A DNA stretch of 64,000 nt from Pseudanabaena cinerea FACHB-1277 (lineage in GTDB: Bacteria; Cyanobacteriota; Cyanobacteriia; Pseudanabaenales; Pseudanabaenaceae), in the NCBI RefSeq assembly GCF_014696345.1, contig NZ_JACJPY010000009.1:35421-99420 (forward strand), in the 5' to 3' direction. Both the position numbers and the translations under genes were made by a program. Below, in pieces: positions 28,272-37,877 of the stretch (position 1 is its first letter; the number at the start of each line of letters is the position of its first letter). A model generated the notes under the pieces. It did not search any database and was not told where the DNA came from. It saw only the letters and a program-made list of their open reading frames with translations.

Positions 28272-28883
28272 CTAAGGCAACCAGTCTAGGGACTGCACAA
28301 CTTTTGTAAACTCATTAGGGGTCATATGGGCTTCTGTACTACAGGTAATCGTGGGGCTAACCCGATTAGCTTTACCCTCAAGGGTTGCCACCTGATAAAA
28401 GGGTGATTTACCTGCGGGGAAAGTCCAGAGATTTCTTTGGGGCGTATTGGCGATCGCTGTCGTTATCGGCGCACTTACAGCACCCCTAGAAGTATCAATA
28501 TTGACATCCACCTCTCCCAAAATTTTGGTGTTAACAGTGCGAGTATAGAGACCATTAGGGCCACCAATACCACCGCCAATCGCCTCGACTACAAAGCAAT
28601 GATTTTGAGCATTGCGATATAACACCGTATAGCTAGGGCGAAAGCGACATACTCCATTCACATCTACTCGCTCACCATTGCGGCATGGCTCAGTTTTGAT
28701 CGTCACTACTCGAAAGCCCAGAGGAACATATCTGGGAATAGCGATCTTGATGCCGAGAGATTTTAGGGATGCTTTTTGCCTAGCGCTGATTAGACTATGA
28801 CCACTCTGAGCATAGGCGGGCAAAGCTGATGGCATAAGACCAACAAAGCTAACCAAAAGGGATAGAAAAATATTATATTTCAA
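28272..28883 (-). CDS. Exported protein of unknown function
   Basis: A protein of about 203 residues. Taking the TTG at 28883 gives a clean signal peptide 'MKYNIFLSLLVSFVGLMPSA' ending in a likely AYA-Q cleavage site. The frame continues upstream to a TTG at 28937, so the start is uncertain. The mature part has four Cys (in 'EPCRNGERVDVNGVCRF', 'QNHCFVVEA' and 'TITCSTEAH') that could form disulfides, as in periplasmic proteins. No family was recognised beyond resemblance to other cyanobacterial secreted hypotheticals. Confidence 0.65.
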   Translation of the reverse strand: MKYNIFLSLLVSFVGLMPSALPAYAQSGHSLISARQKASLKSLGIKIAIPRYVPLGFRVVTIKTEPCRNGERVDVNGVCRFRPSYTVLYRNAQNHCFVVEAIGGGIGGPNGLYTRTVNTKILGEVDVNIDTSRGAVSAPITTAIANTPQRNLWTFPAGKSPFYQVATLEGKANRVSPTITCSTEAHMTPNEFTKVVQSLDWLP

Positions 28884-29077
28884 TGTACGCACTTTAATAA
28901 ATTTGCTAATTTTTATAAATAAGCACAAGATAAGCAAAAACTCTGCGTTTTAAAGTTGAGGTGTAAGCAAACGGCGGTTTCAAGCGCCTTGTCTGTATGA
29001 TTATATGCCGTGGCAAGGGTAATCAACCAAGTAAAAAACGTATCGACTTGTTCCTAGCCCCGTCATTGAGGAAATAT

Positions 29078-29575
29078 TCACAATAGGTTTTGTGGCTTCA
29101 GTTTTTCATATTTTTCAAAGGGCTGATGAATCCAAGGATTGTCATCTAAAAAGTCTACATAATAATCAGGTTTAGCCACTGAGCAAGCCTTAAACCACAG
29201 CACCGCCGATCGCACTTCACTCACTTGAAATTCGCTATGCTGTTTGAGCCATTCCAAAATATTCATAAGGGTGACTCCCGAATCTACGAGATCATCCACT
29301 AGCAAAATCCGCCCACCCAAAGTATCAGTAGTCATAGTGATATTACTGGCTATTTTGAGATTGCCGCGTTCCTGAAAATCCTTGCCGCCATAGGAAGATG
29401 TCGATAAAATCGCAAGCGGCTTGTCAAAAAGTCGTGACAGCACGTCACCGACTCGCAGCCCGCCCCGCGCTAAACAAAGAATTTGGTCAAATTCCCATTG
29501 TGATTGATCGATCTGAATGGCTAATTTCTCAATCTGGCTGTGGTATTCTGCCCACGAAACATAAAGGTCTGACAT
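29078..29575 (-). CDS. Phosphoribosyltransferase family protein (xanthine/guanine PRT-like)
   Basis: A 165-residue type I phosphoribosyltransferase. The PRPP loop is 'RILLVDDLVDSGVTLMNILE' (near residue 88), with an upstream 'LCLARGGLRVGDVLSRLF' segment typical of the Gpt-like group. The C-terminal 'WIHQPFEKYEK' also recalls xanthine-guanine PRT. Likely purine salvage. Exact base specificity cannot be read from sequence. Confidence 0.85.
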   Translation of the reverse strand: MSDLYVSWAEYHSQIEKLAIQIDQSQWEFDQILCLARGGLRVGDVLSRLFDKPLAILSTSSYGGKDFQERGNLKIASNITMTTDTLGGRILLVDDLVDSGVTLMNILEWLKQHSEFQVSEVRSAVLWFKACSVAKPDYYVDFLDDNPWIHQPFEKYEKLKPQNLL

Positions 29576-29607
29576 GATGGCTTTAGCTGTGACTGGCTAA
29601 ATATTCT

Positions 29608-29650
29608 ATACCAAATCAAGCCATAGCATAGTCATTTCTTGATTTGGTAT
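29608..29650. repeat. Inverted repeat ATACCAAATCAAG / CTTGATTTGGTAT
   Basis: A 13-bp perfect stem with a 17-nt loop in the divergent promoter region. The ATACCAAA end also begins the palindrome zone at 34941 and occurs near 15233, hinting at a small dispersed element. Confidence 0.5.
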
Positions 29651-29806
29651 GAAGTCTAGATAAATTTTTGTGAATCCTCTCTTTTTTGCGTGGGAAGGGA
29701 GTAGTGACTTTGCCTCTATGCACAAAACCTGCACAAAAGTTTATCTATAGGGCTAAAAGAGGGTGCAATAATTTATAGCTAGATTAGTTGTTCTAGGGAA
29801 ACGGTG

Positions 29807-30427
29807 ATGAGTCATTTTTTACAGACCCTTGCTAGTGCTAATGAAATCTACGTTAATCAAAAGTTTGAGTTGGCGGAGATTTTTGGCTTTGAAACCCGTA
29901 ATTGCTATTTGCTTAAGACTGGCGATGGTCAACAATTTGGCTATTGTGCAGAGCCAAAACTCGGCTTTTTTGATGCCATCATGCGTCAGTTTTTAGGGCA
30001 TTGGCGAGTTTTTAATATCATTGGCACTGACATGAACAACCAACAGGTTTTTCGCGCTTATCATCCCTTCCGTTGGTTCTTTCAGCACCTTGATGTTTTT
30101 GGGGCAGGCGATCGCCTCGTGGGGAGTTTGCAACAGCGCTTTGCATGGTTTAGCAAAAAATTTGATTTTCTTGATACGCGGGGCAGGGTGGTAATGACGA
30201 TGACCTCACCATTTTGGAAAATTTGGACATTTCCCATTAAAAAGGGCGATCGCGATGTTTCGGTAGCTGAAAAAAAATGGTCAGGGATTTCTAAGGAGCT
30301 ATTCACTGATGCTGATAACTTTAGGGTGCGATTTACTGATGCCAAGTTGACCGCCGACGATCGCCTATTATTATTGGCGGCAGCAGTATTTATCGACCTG
30401 CTTTACTTTGAAACCAAGGCTTCATAG
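29807..30427 (+). CDS. Phospholipid scramblase-like / LURP-one-like protein
   Basis: A 206-residue protein with the tubby-like beta-barrel pattern of the scramblase family: 'NEIYVNQKFELAEIFGFETR', 'VFRAYHPFRWFF', 'VGSLQQRFAWFSKKFDFLDT' and a final hydrophobic helix 'LLLLAAAVFIDLLYF'. Whether bacterial members move lipids is unproven. A GTG precedes the ATG by one codon. Its 3' end overlaps the convergent nuclease gene by 6 bp. Confidence 0.75.
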   Translation: MSHFLQTLASANEIYVNQKFELAEIFGFETRNCYLLKTGDGQQFGYCAEPKLGFFDAIMRQFLGHWRVFNIIGTDMNNQQVFRAYHPFRWFFQHLDVFGAGDRLVGSLQQRFAWFSKKFDFLDTRGRVVMTMTSPFWKIWTFPIKKGDRDVSVAEKKWSGISKELFTDADNFRVRFTDAKLTADDRLLLLAAAVFIDLLYFETKAS

Positions 30428-31255
30428 AGCAACTTCGGGAATCTCAATGATGTTGTTGATACTGGCGAAAATATTTAGATTGATATCATCAACAGGCTCC
30501 AAATTTTGCTGATGGGGGCGATCGCAACGATCTCGAAATTCACAATACTCACACTTATGACTACTTATATCTACTTGCGGATAGTCCTTTGCCTGTGCGA
30601 TCGCCGTCAGCATTTTTTTGATATCTCTGTCTGTGCGATCATAGTCGGCAGCTCTGTAATTGATCACCACCGAATCCGCTCCATTGGCAAACCAATAGGT
30701 CATTGATAATTGCTCAGGCTCGAAATCAGTTGTCTTTGCCAAGAGATATAAGTACAAACGAGTTTGCCAATTATGCTCTAGCTGTGATTGGGGGATCGCT
30801 TTTTGATGGGTTTTCCAATCGAGGATTTGCGCCTGCTCTTTACCTAAAATCAGTAGGTCATAAATTGCAGTTAAGACAAAATACGCTTGATGGCGATCGC
30901 CGCCATCTTTAAAATCTAGATCGATATCCTGATCGAGTTTGGCGGGGCAGGATATCTCCCAAGTGCGGCGGTGCTCACAGAGACGATCACCTTCGATCAT
31001 GGTTGGCGGAGATTCATTAAAAGCTTTGAGCCATTTCTGCAACTGGCGATCGCTCTGTGCCAACACCGACACATCTAGCCCCAAGTCCATCTGCTGCATC
31101 AATAGGTGAAAATTCGATCCCAATAGTAAACTCGCTTGTCTGTGGGGATCGGCTTCGGGCAGGCTCAATTCTTCTAAGTATTTGTACTGATACTTACGCT
31201 GACAAGTTTCCCAGATATTGAGGTGTCCCTGTGAGATTGCGTAATGAAATTGCAT
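30422..31255 (-). CDS. PD-(D/E)XK nuclease family protein (RecB/Cas4-like)
   Basis: A 277-residue predicted nuclease. The N-terminal 'FHYAISQGHLNIWETCQRKY' and the core 'QILDWKTHQKAIPQSQLEHN' (D-x-K with following Q-rich QxxxY-like motif 'WQTRLYLYLLAK') are diagnostic of the RecB/AddB nuclease superfamily. A C-terminal Cys cluster 'SHKCEYCEFRDRC', with an upstream Cys near residue 14, could hold a [4Fe-4S] cluster as in Cas4/AddB. No Cas genes are nearby. Confidence 0.88.
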   Translation of the reverse strand: MQFHYAISQGHLNIWETCQRKYQYKYLEELSLPEADPHRQASLLLGSNFHLLMQQMDLGLDVSVLAQSDRQLQKWLKAFNESPPTMIEGDRLCEHRRTWEISCPAKLDQDIDLDFKDGGDRHQAYFVLTAIYDLLILGKEQAQILDWKTHQKAIPQSQLEHNWQTRLYLYLLAKTTDFEPEQLSMTYWFANGADSVVINYRAADYDRTDRDIKKMLTAIAQAKDYPQVDISSHKCEYCEFRDRCDRPHQQNLEPVDDINLNIFASINNIIEIPEVAL

Positions 31256-31328
31256 AGATTCTTGAAGCAGCTACCATTGCAGATTTACGTTCTTGTAGTA
31301 CCATATCGTCAAACGATCGCCCCTTCCT

Positions 31329-34300
31329 ATGAATTCCCCTGCGAATGCCCCCGTCATTCCCAACCCTAACTCCTCAATGCGCCGATTCTTAAAAATCGTC
31401 AATTTGCGTCCAGACGAAGCTGAGCGCACATTATTGATGTTTTTATTTTATTGTGCCACCTCCATTGGAGCCGTATGGCTGGAATATTCTAGCTCTACTC
31501 TATTTTTAGAAGAATATGGAGCCGAAAATTTAACTTGGATTTACATTGCCACAGCCTTTGTGGTGACTGCCTTTGGTGTGTTTTATTCATGGTTGCAAAA
31601 GCTATTTCCCCTACGGTGGGTAATGCTGGGGATCTCATTGCTATTGGCGTTACCTCTGCCGATCGCTTGGTTGGGACTCATACAGCCTAAAACCTTTGCC
31701 TATACTGCCGCCATATTTGGCATTAGGCTCTGGGTAGAAGGCATTTATGTTTTGGGAAATATTAATAACGATATTGCCGCCAATCAACTTTTTAATATTC
31801 GTGAAATTAAACGCGCCTTTCCTCTGATCAGCACGGGGATCATTGTTGCCGAAATCTTGGGGGGATTTTCCTATCCATTTTTAGTAAGTTGGGTGGGAGC
31901 CGCTAATATGACCCTTGCCACAGGCGCAATGCTATTCATTGGTTCCTCAGTTTTGTTTTATTTAAGCCTTCGCTATAGCCAAGCCTTTCCCAATTCGGTC
32001 TACAGCACCAGCGATGACGTTGACAATAAAGATGGTTCAGGCAACACGCTCCAAGGCAATATTCTGAAGTATGTGTGGTTACTATTTGGCTTCTTTATTG
32101 CCGCCCAAGTTTTATTTTTCATGATTGATTTTCAATATCAATCACAGCTAGAGTTTCATCTTCAAACTGAGGCGGCGATTGGTAGTTTCTTGGGCATCTT
32201 TGGCGGGATTATGGGGGTGTTTAAACTAATATTGCAAGTATTTGGCTCTAGTCGCATTATTGAGCGTATTGGTGTGTTTTTCGCAGTCCTCATGCCCCCT
32301 ATCGGTATTGTGATTACTGGCGCATTGGCAATGTTCTCGCCCTTTGGTTTATTGACGGGCTTTGTAATCTTGAAGTTTTTTGATGAGTTATTTCGCTTTA
32401 CAATTGTCGCCGCCACTGCGCCTACCCTATTTCAGGCGGTTCCCGATCAATTTCGCAGCCAAATTCAATCCTTTGTGCGGGGTATTGCTGATCCCCTAGC
32501 CACTGGGGGAGCAGGGGTTTTGATTTGGATCATCACTGAAATTTTTAAATGGCAAAGTATTAGCATTGATATTTCTTCTACTTGGTTTGCAGCAGTAATT
32601 GTAATCGTGGCGATCGTCTGGATCGCTGTAATCTGGCTGTTGCGGCGGGGTTATCTTGAATTACTAATTCAAAGTGTGGAGCGCGGACAATTGAGTCTTA
32701 CCTCGGTGGATACGCGGGAACTACGGCGGGCAGTATCGGAGTCGATGGCAAGGGCAGAGACGCAAATTGAGCAGTCGGTGTGCATTGAGCTATTGACCCA
32801 TATCGATCCACAGGCGGTGGGCGATTCCCTTGCGCCATTACTGGCTCAAATGACACCCGATCGCCAAGCTCAAAGCATTGAGGCAATGCTGGATAACCCC
32901 GATCCCAAATATCTAAATGCGATCCGCACGGTGATGGATTCGCCCCACGCATCGCCGCAGGTGCAAGCCCTTTGTTTGCGCTATGTATTGCTTGCTGATG
33001 AGCGCGATCGCGACATTGATGGACTACGCAAATATCTTGGGGCAGAACAAAATCCGATTATTCGTAGTACCGCAGTAGCGCTGATGATGCGTTTAGGCGA
33101 TTCCAACCAGGTGGCGGAGGCAACGAATACATTACGGCATATGATTACCAGCCATTCGCAACCAGAGAGGGTTTTGGGCTGTCGGGCTTTGGCAGAGGCG
33201 GCTTTTATGCAGTCCCTTAGATTTTATGTGCCGCAACTCCTCAAAGATCCCTCCATTGAGGTGCGCTGTGCTTTGCTACGGGCGATCGCCTCAACGCGCA
33301 CCAGTGAATATTTCCCGTCGCTTGTGCGGGGGCTGCATTACAAAGCTACTCGCCGCGCCGCCCACGAAGCCCTTGTCACCCTTGGCGATGATGCGGTTAG
33401 CTATTTGCTAGAACTTGCCCACAGCGATCGCAGCCCTGAAAATGTGCGCGTATCAGCATGGGACATCTTGGGGGAAATTGGCACAGAAACAGCCTTATCG
33501 GTACTTTGCCACAACTTACCGCAGGTATGGGGCAAACATCGGCGGCAGATTCTCCGCACTTTGATTCGGATTCCCCATGAGCAAGGTATTGAATCAGTTC
33601 TTGAACTGATGGGGCGTAGCGGCATTGAGAAAATGGTGATCCAAGAATTAGGAATCATGACTGAGGCATGGGCGGGGATTGAGGATCTGCCCCTAGATCA
33701 AATTCCTACGACTGAAGCGACTTTGTTATTAGATTCTTTGCAATTAGAGGCGATCGATAGTCTAGAGCGCATTTTCTTGATGATGAAACTGCTTTATTCT
33801 CCTTCGGCAATTCAGGCTGCTGCCTTTAACATTTTGTCTGGATCTAAGGGTAGCTTGGCAAGGGGAATGGAAATCTTGGATAATACGGTGGATTTAAGTG
33901 TGAAGCAAATTCTCTTATCAGTTGTCGATAATCGCTCGATCGCTGACAAATTAACAGTTTTAGCATCAGTACATTCCTATGAGCCCCTATCGCCTCTCAA
34001 TCGCCTGCACCAGCTTGTGGAGTTGCGCTATTGTCTATCAGATTGGACCTTAGCCTGCTGCTTTCATATGGCAAGGACGCAACTATGGCGATTGTCGGCA
34101 GAGTCGATGCTCAACTGTCTAGAGCATCCCACGGGCTATGTCCGAGAAGCCGCGATCGCCTATTTACAGGTTGCCTCACCGCGATCGTTGGTGCGGGTAT
34201 TGCCTAGATTGCTCAAGGATCGCGATCCTTTGGTTTTAGCGCAGGCAAAGGCGATTTCCTATTATTTTCAAAATAGTAGTAAAAATAATCTCAATCTAGG

Positions 34301-34373
34301 TAATAATTCCCTTCATAATCAAAACTTAGATGCTGATAACAAAGCCCGTATGAGCAGCTATGGGGAGACTTAG
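31329..34373 (+). CDS. NTT/ATP-ADP-translocase-like membrane protein with HEAT repeats
   Basis: A 1014-residue protein. Residues 25-440 form about eleven transmembrane helices of the nucleotide-transporter (NTT)/MFS type ('RRFLKIVNLRPDEAERTLLM', 'FDELFRFTIVAATAPTLFQA'). Residues 460-980 are HEAT-like helical repeats ('AVALMMRLGDSNQVAEATNT', 'EVRCALLRAIASTR', 'NVRVSAWDILGEIG'). Related proteins combine NTT, HEAT and cyclic-nucleotide-binding domains in one chain; here the last domain is the next gene, 3 bp downstream. The transported substrate is unknown. Confidence 0.82.
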   Translation: MNSPANAPVIPNPNSSMRRFLKIVNLRPDEAERTLLMFLFYCATSIGAVWLEYSSSTLFLEEYGAENLTWIYIATAFVVTAFGVFYSWLQKLFPLRWVMLGISLLLALPLPIAWLGLIQPKTFAYTAAIFGIRLWVEGIYVLGNINNDIAANQLFNIREIKRAFPLISTGIIVAEILGGFSYPFLVSWVGAANMTLATGAMLFIGSSVLFYLSLRYSQAFPNSVYSTSDDVDNKDGSGNTLQGNILKYVWLLFGFFIAAQVLFFMIDFQYQSQLEFHLQTEAAIGSFLGIFGGIMGVFKLILQVFGSSRIIERIGVFFAVLMPPIGIVITGALAMFSPFGLLTGFVILKFFDELFRFTIVAATAPTLFQAVPDQFRSQIQSFVRGIADPLATGGAGVLIWIITEIFKWQSISIDISSTWFAAVIVIVAIVWIAVIWLLRRGYLELLIQSVERGQLSLTSVDTRELRRAVSESMARAETQIEQSVCIELLTHIDPQAVGDSLAPLLAQMTPDRQAQSIEAMLDNPDPKYLNAIRTVMDSPHASPQVQALCLRYVLLADERDRDIDGLRKYLGAEQNPIIRSTAVALMMRLGDSNQVAEATNTLRHMITSHSQPERVLGCRALAEAAFMQSLRFYVPQLLKDPSIEVRCALLRAIASTRTSEYFPSLVRGLHYKATRRAAHEALVTLGDDAVSYLLELAHSDRSPENVRVSAWDILGEIGTETALSVLCHNLPQVWGKHRRQILRTLIRIPHEQGIESVLELMGRSGIEKMVIQELGIMTEAWAGIEDLPLDQIPTTEATLLLDSLQLEAIDSLERIFLMMKLLYSPSAIQAAAFNILSGSKGSLARGMEILDNTVDLSVKQILLSVVDNRSIADKLTVLASVHSYEPLSPLNRLHQLVELRYCLSDWTLACCFHMARTQLWRLSAESMLNCLEHPTGYVREAAIAYLQVASPRSLVRVLPRLLKDRDPLVLAQAKAISYYFQNSSKNNLNLGNNSLHNQNLDADNKARMSSYGET

Positions 34374-34376
34374 GCG

Positions 34377-34823
34377 ATGCTAACTAGTATTGATCGCTTG
34401 CTACTGGTGCGTGGGGTTCCGATTTTTAAGGAATTGCGCGATGATTTTTTGGTGCGCCTTGCTTCGATCATGAATGAGGTGTCCTATCCTGCGGGGAGGA
34501 TGATTTTTGCTCAGGGACAGGAGGGGCGATCGCTATATGTGGTCGTAGCAGGAAGGGTGCGCGTACATCTGGGGGACAAGGATCTGGCGGTTTTAGATAA
34601 GGGTAGTTGCTTCGGCGAAATGTCTTTGTTCGATGCTGAACCGCGATCGGCTTCAGTAACTGCCATTTCTAACTGTGATTGTCTAGTGCTGACACAGCAA
34701 CAACTCTATGAGGCGATCGATGAAACCCCCGATATTGCCGTAAATATTATTCGCTTACTATCGCGCCGCATCCGTAGCCAAAATTTACAACTCAACGAGT
34801 TACAAGCCGCCAAACAATCATGA
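34377..34823 (+). CDS. Cyclic-nucleotide-binding domain protein
   Basis: A 148-residue single CNB domain. The phosphate-binding cassette is 'FGEMSLFDAEPRSASVTAIS' near residue 80 (G-E-x-S-L-x...R-S-A), so cNMP binding is plausible. There is no DNA-binding domain after it, so it is not a complete Crp. It begins 3 bp after the NTT-HEAT gene, and is probably a detached regulatory domain of that membrane protein. Confidence 0.85.
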   Translation: MLTSIDRLLLVRGVPIFKELRDDFLVRLASIMNEVSYPAGRMIFAQGQEGRSLYVVVAGRVRVHLGDKDLAVLDKGSCFGEMSLFDAEPRSASVTAISNCDCLVLTQQQLYEAIDETPDIAVNIIRLLSRRIRSQNLQLNELQAAKQS

Positions 34824-34943
34824 TTATCGTTTCGAGCGCGTTGATTTGGTCGGCTTAGGCGTTTGGGTGATGAGTTTTTACAGTTTTTGTACTTGCTTTA
34901 GAGTTAGTCCTGTTGTTGTACCTACATGGACTTCATCTAATAC

Positions 34944-34978
34944 CAAATAAAGAAATGGCTACGCCATTTCTTTATTTG
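34944..34978. repeat. Perfect palindrome, 16-bp stem with TAC loop
   Basis: CAAATAAAGAAATGGC, TAC, GCCATTTCTTTATTTG. The core GGC-TAC-GCC and the stem length match the palindrome at 37837-37871 on the other strand. Confidence 0.6.
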
Positions 34979-35003
34979 AAGAACCATACTGGGTTTGGTT
35001 TTC

Positions 35004-35037
35004 AATTCACAAAAGTGTAGTCACACTTTTGTGAATT
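35004..35037. repeat. Perfect inverted repeat AATTCACAAAAGTGT with 4-nt loop
   Basis: A 15-bp stem with loop AGTC. A partial relative lies near 15248-15270. It is adjacent to the 34944 palindrome, and the 34824-35120 spacer holds nothing else recognised. Confidence 0.55.
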
Positions 35038-35120
35038 AGTATAAAAATTCATGAAGACGATAAACGATAATGCTTGTAGTCTATAATCATCGCTAAAAGT
35101 AGGGTCAAGTAGCGATCTCA

Positions 35121-35378
35121 ATGGTTCAAACTCCTGTTAAACCTTTAACCCTTCAAGAGTTTCTGAAATTACCAGAGACAAAACCCGCCTGTGAATTTAT
35201 TGACGGGGAGATAGTCCAAAAGCCAATGCCGCAGGGAAAACATAGTACAGTTCAGCTTGACCTTGGCTCAGCAATTAACTTAGTTCTCAAACATCAAAAG
35301 ACTGCCCGTGCATATTCAGAGTTGCGATGTAATCGCCAATTCAAGGATGAAATGCAACACCTAGGGATCTTTGCATAA
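35121..35378 (+). pseudogene. Uma2-family nuclease-like gene, 5' fragment cut by IS30
   Basis: The first 70 or so codons match the Uma2 (PD-(D/E)XK-like) N-terminal pattern: 'PLTLQEFLKLPETKPACEFI' followed by 'DGEIVQKPMPQGKHS' and 'YSELRCN'. After RCN (near 35332) the frame runs into the IS30 left end and stops within 46 bp. The 3' part is not found on the other side of the element. Confidence 0.75.
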
Positions 35379-36421
35379 AGGGACTCATAAGGATATTCTG
35401 ATATTAATCACAATAACAAGGATACCCTCATGAGCTTTACCCATCTTAGCACCACAGAAAGAAGTGAACTGTATAAACTAAGAGTAATCGAGCAACTATC
35501 GATATCAGAGATCGGTCGGCGGATGAATCGAGACAAAAGTACGATATCGAGAGAACTAGCACGAAATACAGATGAGCGCCAGCTCGGCTATCTGCCAGAT
35601 ACGGCGGTAGTCATGATGGAGACAAGACGGAAGCAAGCAAAAGTCAGATTCAAGAGCGTCAGTGACGAGACAATCAGGGAAGTCAAGAAACGGTTAGAGC
35701 AACACCACAGTCCAGAACAACTGTCAGGGAGAATGGATCGGGAGGGATTGGGTAAGATCAGCTATGAGACGATATATCTGATGATCTATGCCAACCATCA
35801 AGAGATGGGAATATATCAGCAATATCTGCGACAAAAGCAGAAGCAACGTTGGCGGAAAATCCGCAACCAGAAACGCGGTGGCATAGCCAATCGGATAGGG
35901 ATAGAGAATCGCCCCAAGGTTGCAGATTTAAAGACTGAGATAGGACATTGGGAGAGTGACACAGTAATCGGGTGCAACCACACAGGCATTGTCGTCACTC
36001 ATGTGGATAAGGCATCAAAGTATTTACTGGCTGGACTGGCTAAGAACAAGACAATGGAAGAGGTAAATAGAGTAACCCTCAAGTTATTTGAACCAGTAAA
36101 ACCAGACTTCTGTAAGACGATGACATTTGATAATGGAAGAGAGTTTTGCGGACAAGAGAAGCTATCTGAAAGACTGCAAATACAGACTTTCTTTGCAAAT
36201 CCTTATCATTCATGGGAACGTGGATTGAATGAACATACAAATGGATTGATTAGAGAGTTCTATCCTAAAAGTACGAACTTCAAAATAGTGAAAGAATTGG
36301 ACTTTCAGAAAGTAGTGAACTTGATCAATCACAGACCGAGAAAATCCCTTGACTATCGTACTCCTCATGAAGTATTCTTTGCTTCATCAGAACCCGTTGC
36401 ATTTCATCCTTGAATTGGCGA
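35333..36421 (+). mobile_element. Intact IS30-family insertion sequence
   Basis: A 1.09-kb element bounded by 26-bp perfect inverted repeats (left TCGCCAATTCAAGGATGAAA..., right its complement ending in CCTTGAATTGGCGA). It holds one full-length transposase. The outermost few bases may be target rather than element. Apparently complete, so potentially active. Confidence 0.85.
35430..36413 (+). CDS. IS30 family transposase
   Basis: A 327-residue transposase. The N-terminal helix-turn-helix is 'QLSISEIGRRMNRDKSTISR'. The DDE core has the first Asp in 'IGHWESDTVIGCNHTG', the second in 'KTMTFDNGREFCG', and the Glu in 'SWERGLNEHTNGLIREFYPK'. The final segment 'LINHRPRKSLDYRTPHEVFF' is the standard IS30 ending. 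All catalytic motifs are intact and the gene fills the element, so it should be functional. Confidence 0.96.
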   Translation: MSFTHLSTTERSELYKLRVIEQLSISEIGRRMNRDKSTISRELARNTDERQLGYLPDTAVVMMETRRKQAKVRFKSVSDETIREVKKRLEQHHSPEQLSGRMDREGLGKISYETIYLMIYANHQEMGIYQQYLRQKQKQRWRKIRNQKRGGIANRIGIENRPKVADLKTEIGHWESDTVIGCNHTGIVVTHVDKASKYLLAGLAKNKTMEEVNRVTLKLFEPVKPDFCKTMTFDNGREFCGQEKLSERLQIQTFFANPYHSWERGLNEHTNGLIREFYPKSTNFKIVKELDFQKVVNLINHRPRKSLDYRTPHEVFFASSEPVAFHP

Positions 36422-36626
36422 ACTTGTCAGATTCTTTAATCCTCGCCGAGACTCATGGAGAGAACATTTTCAACTGGATGGAGCGATAATTCAACCAACT
36501 ACAGATATCGGCGAAGTCACAGCAAGAATTCTTGATTTTAATGATACAGATCGTATTTTAGAGCGACAAATACTCATCGAAAATGATAGATATCCATCAA
36601 CAGCAGCCAGAAAGAAAATGGGCTAA
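36417..36626 (+). pseudogene. HNH endonuclease, 3' fragment
   Basis: Directly after the IS30 right end the frame reads GELVRFFNPRRDSWREHFQL, then 'IIQPTTDIGEVTARILDFND' and 'RQILIENDRYPSTAARKKMG' to a stop. This is the tail common to cyanobacterial HNH endonucleases, after the HNH motif. The N-terminal two thirds, including the catalytic HNH, are absent. Confidence 0.65.
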
Positions 36627-36765
36627 TATCTCAACAATCAGAGGACTTTATGATTCGCAAGGGAAGTACAGCGAAGCCGAACCTCTTATGGCGCGATCGC
36701 TCGAAATTTACGAGCAAAAACTTGGCACAGAGCATCCCACAACTCAAAATGCGAAGCGAATATAA
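36619..36765 (+). pseudogene. TPR protein, 3' fragment
   Basis: The frame reads 'GLYDSQGKYSEAEPLMARSL' and 'EQKLGTEHPTTQN', the repeat unit of kinesin-light-chain-type TPR proteins, then stops. Only one unit remains. It overlaps the end of the HNH fragment in another frame, so this is a pile-up of gene debris. Confidence 0.6.
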
Positions 36766-36904
36766 TTCATAAATGTTCACACTTTAGCAAGTGGATCTCA
36801 AAACTTAAAAGATTGGGTGGTTAGATAACTGTCATAAGCTATCTAACCACCCATCCTTGCTAAGCCTTGCAAAACAACAACAGGCTGTACTGCAACACCT
36901 TGGT

Positions 36905-37816
<912 letters not shown>

Positions 37817-37836
37817 TTAAAAAATAGATTTATTAT

Positions 37837-37871
37837 GCGTATCTAATGTGGCGTAGCCACATTAGATACGC
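37837..37871. repeat. Perfect 16-bp palindrome between chlB and chlL
   Basis: GCGTATCTAATGTGGC, loop GTA, GCCACATTAGATACGC. On the chl transcript it is followed at a distance by a U-run (ATTTTTT) and then the chlL ribosome-binding site, so it may be an attenuator or RNA-processing site within the operon. Confidence 0.6.
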
Positions 37872-37877
37872 TTTGAA

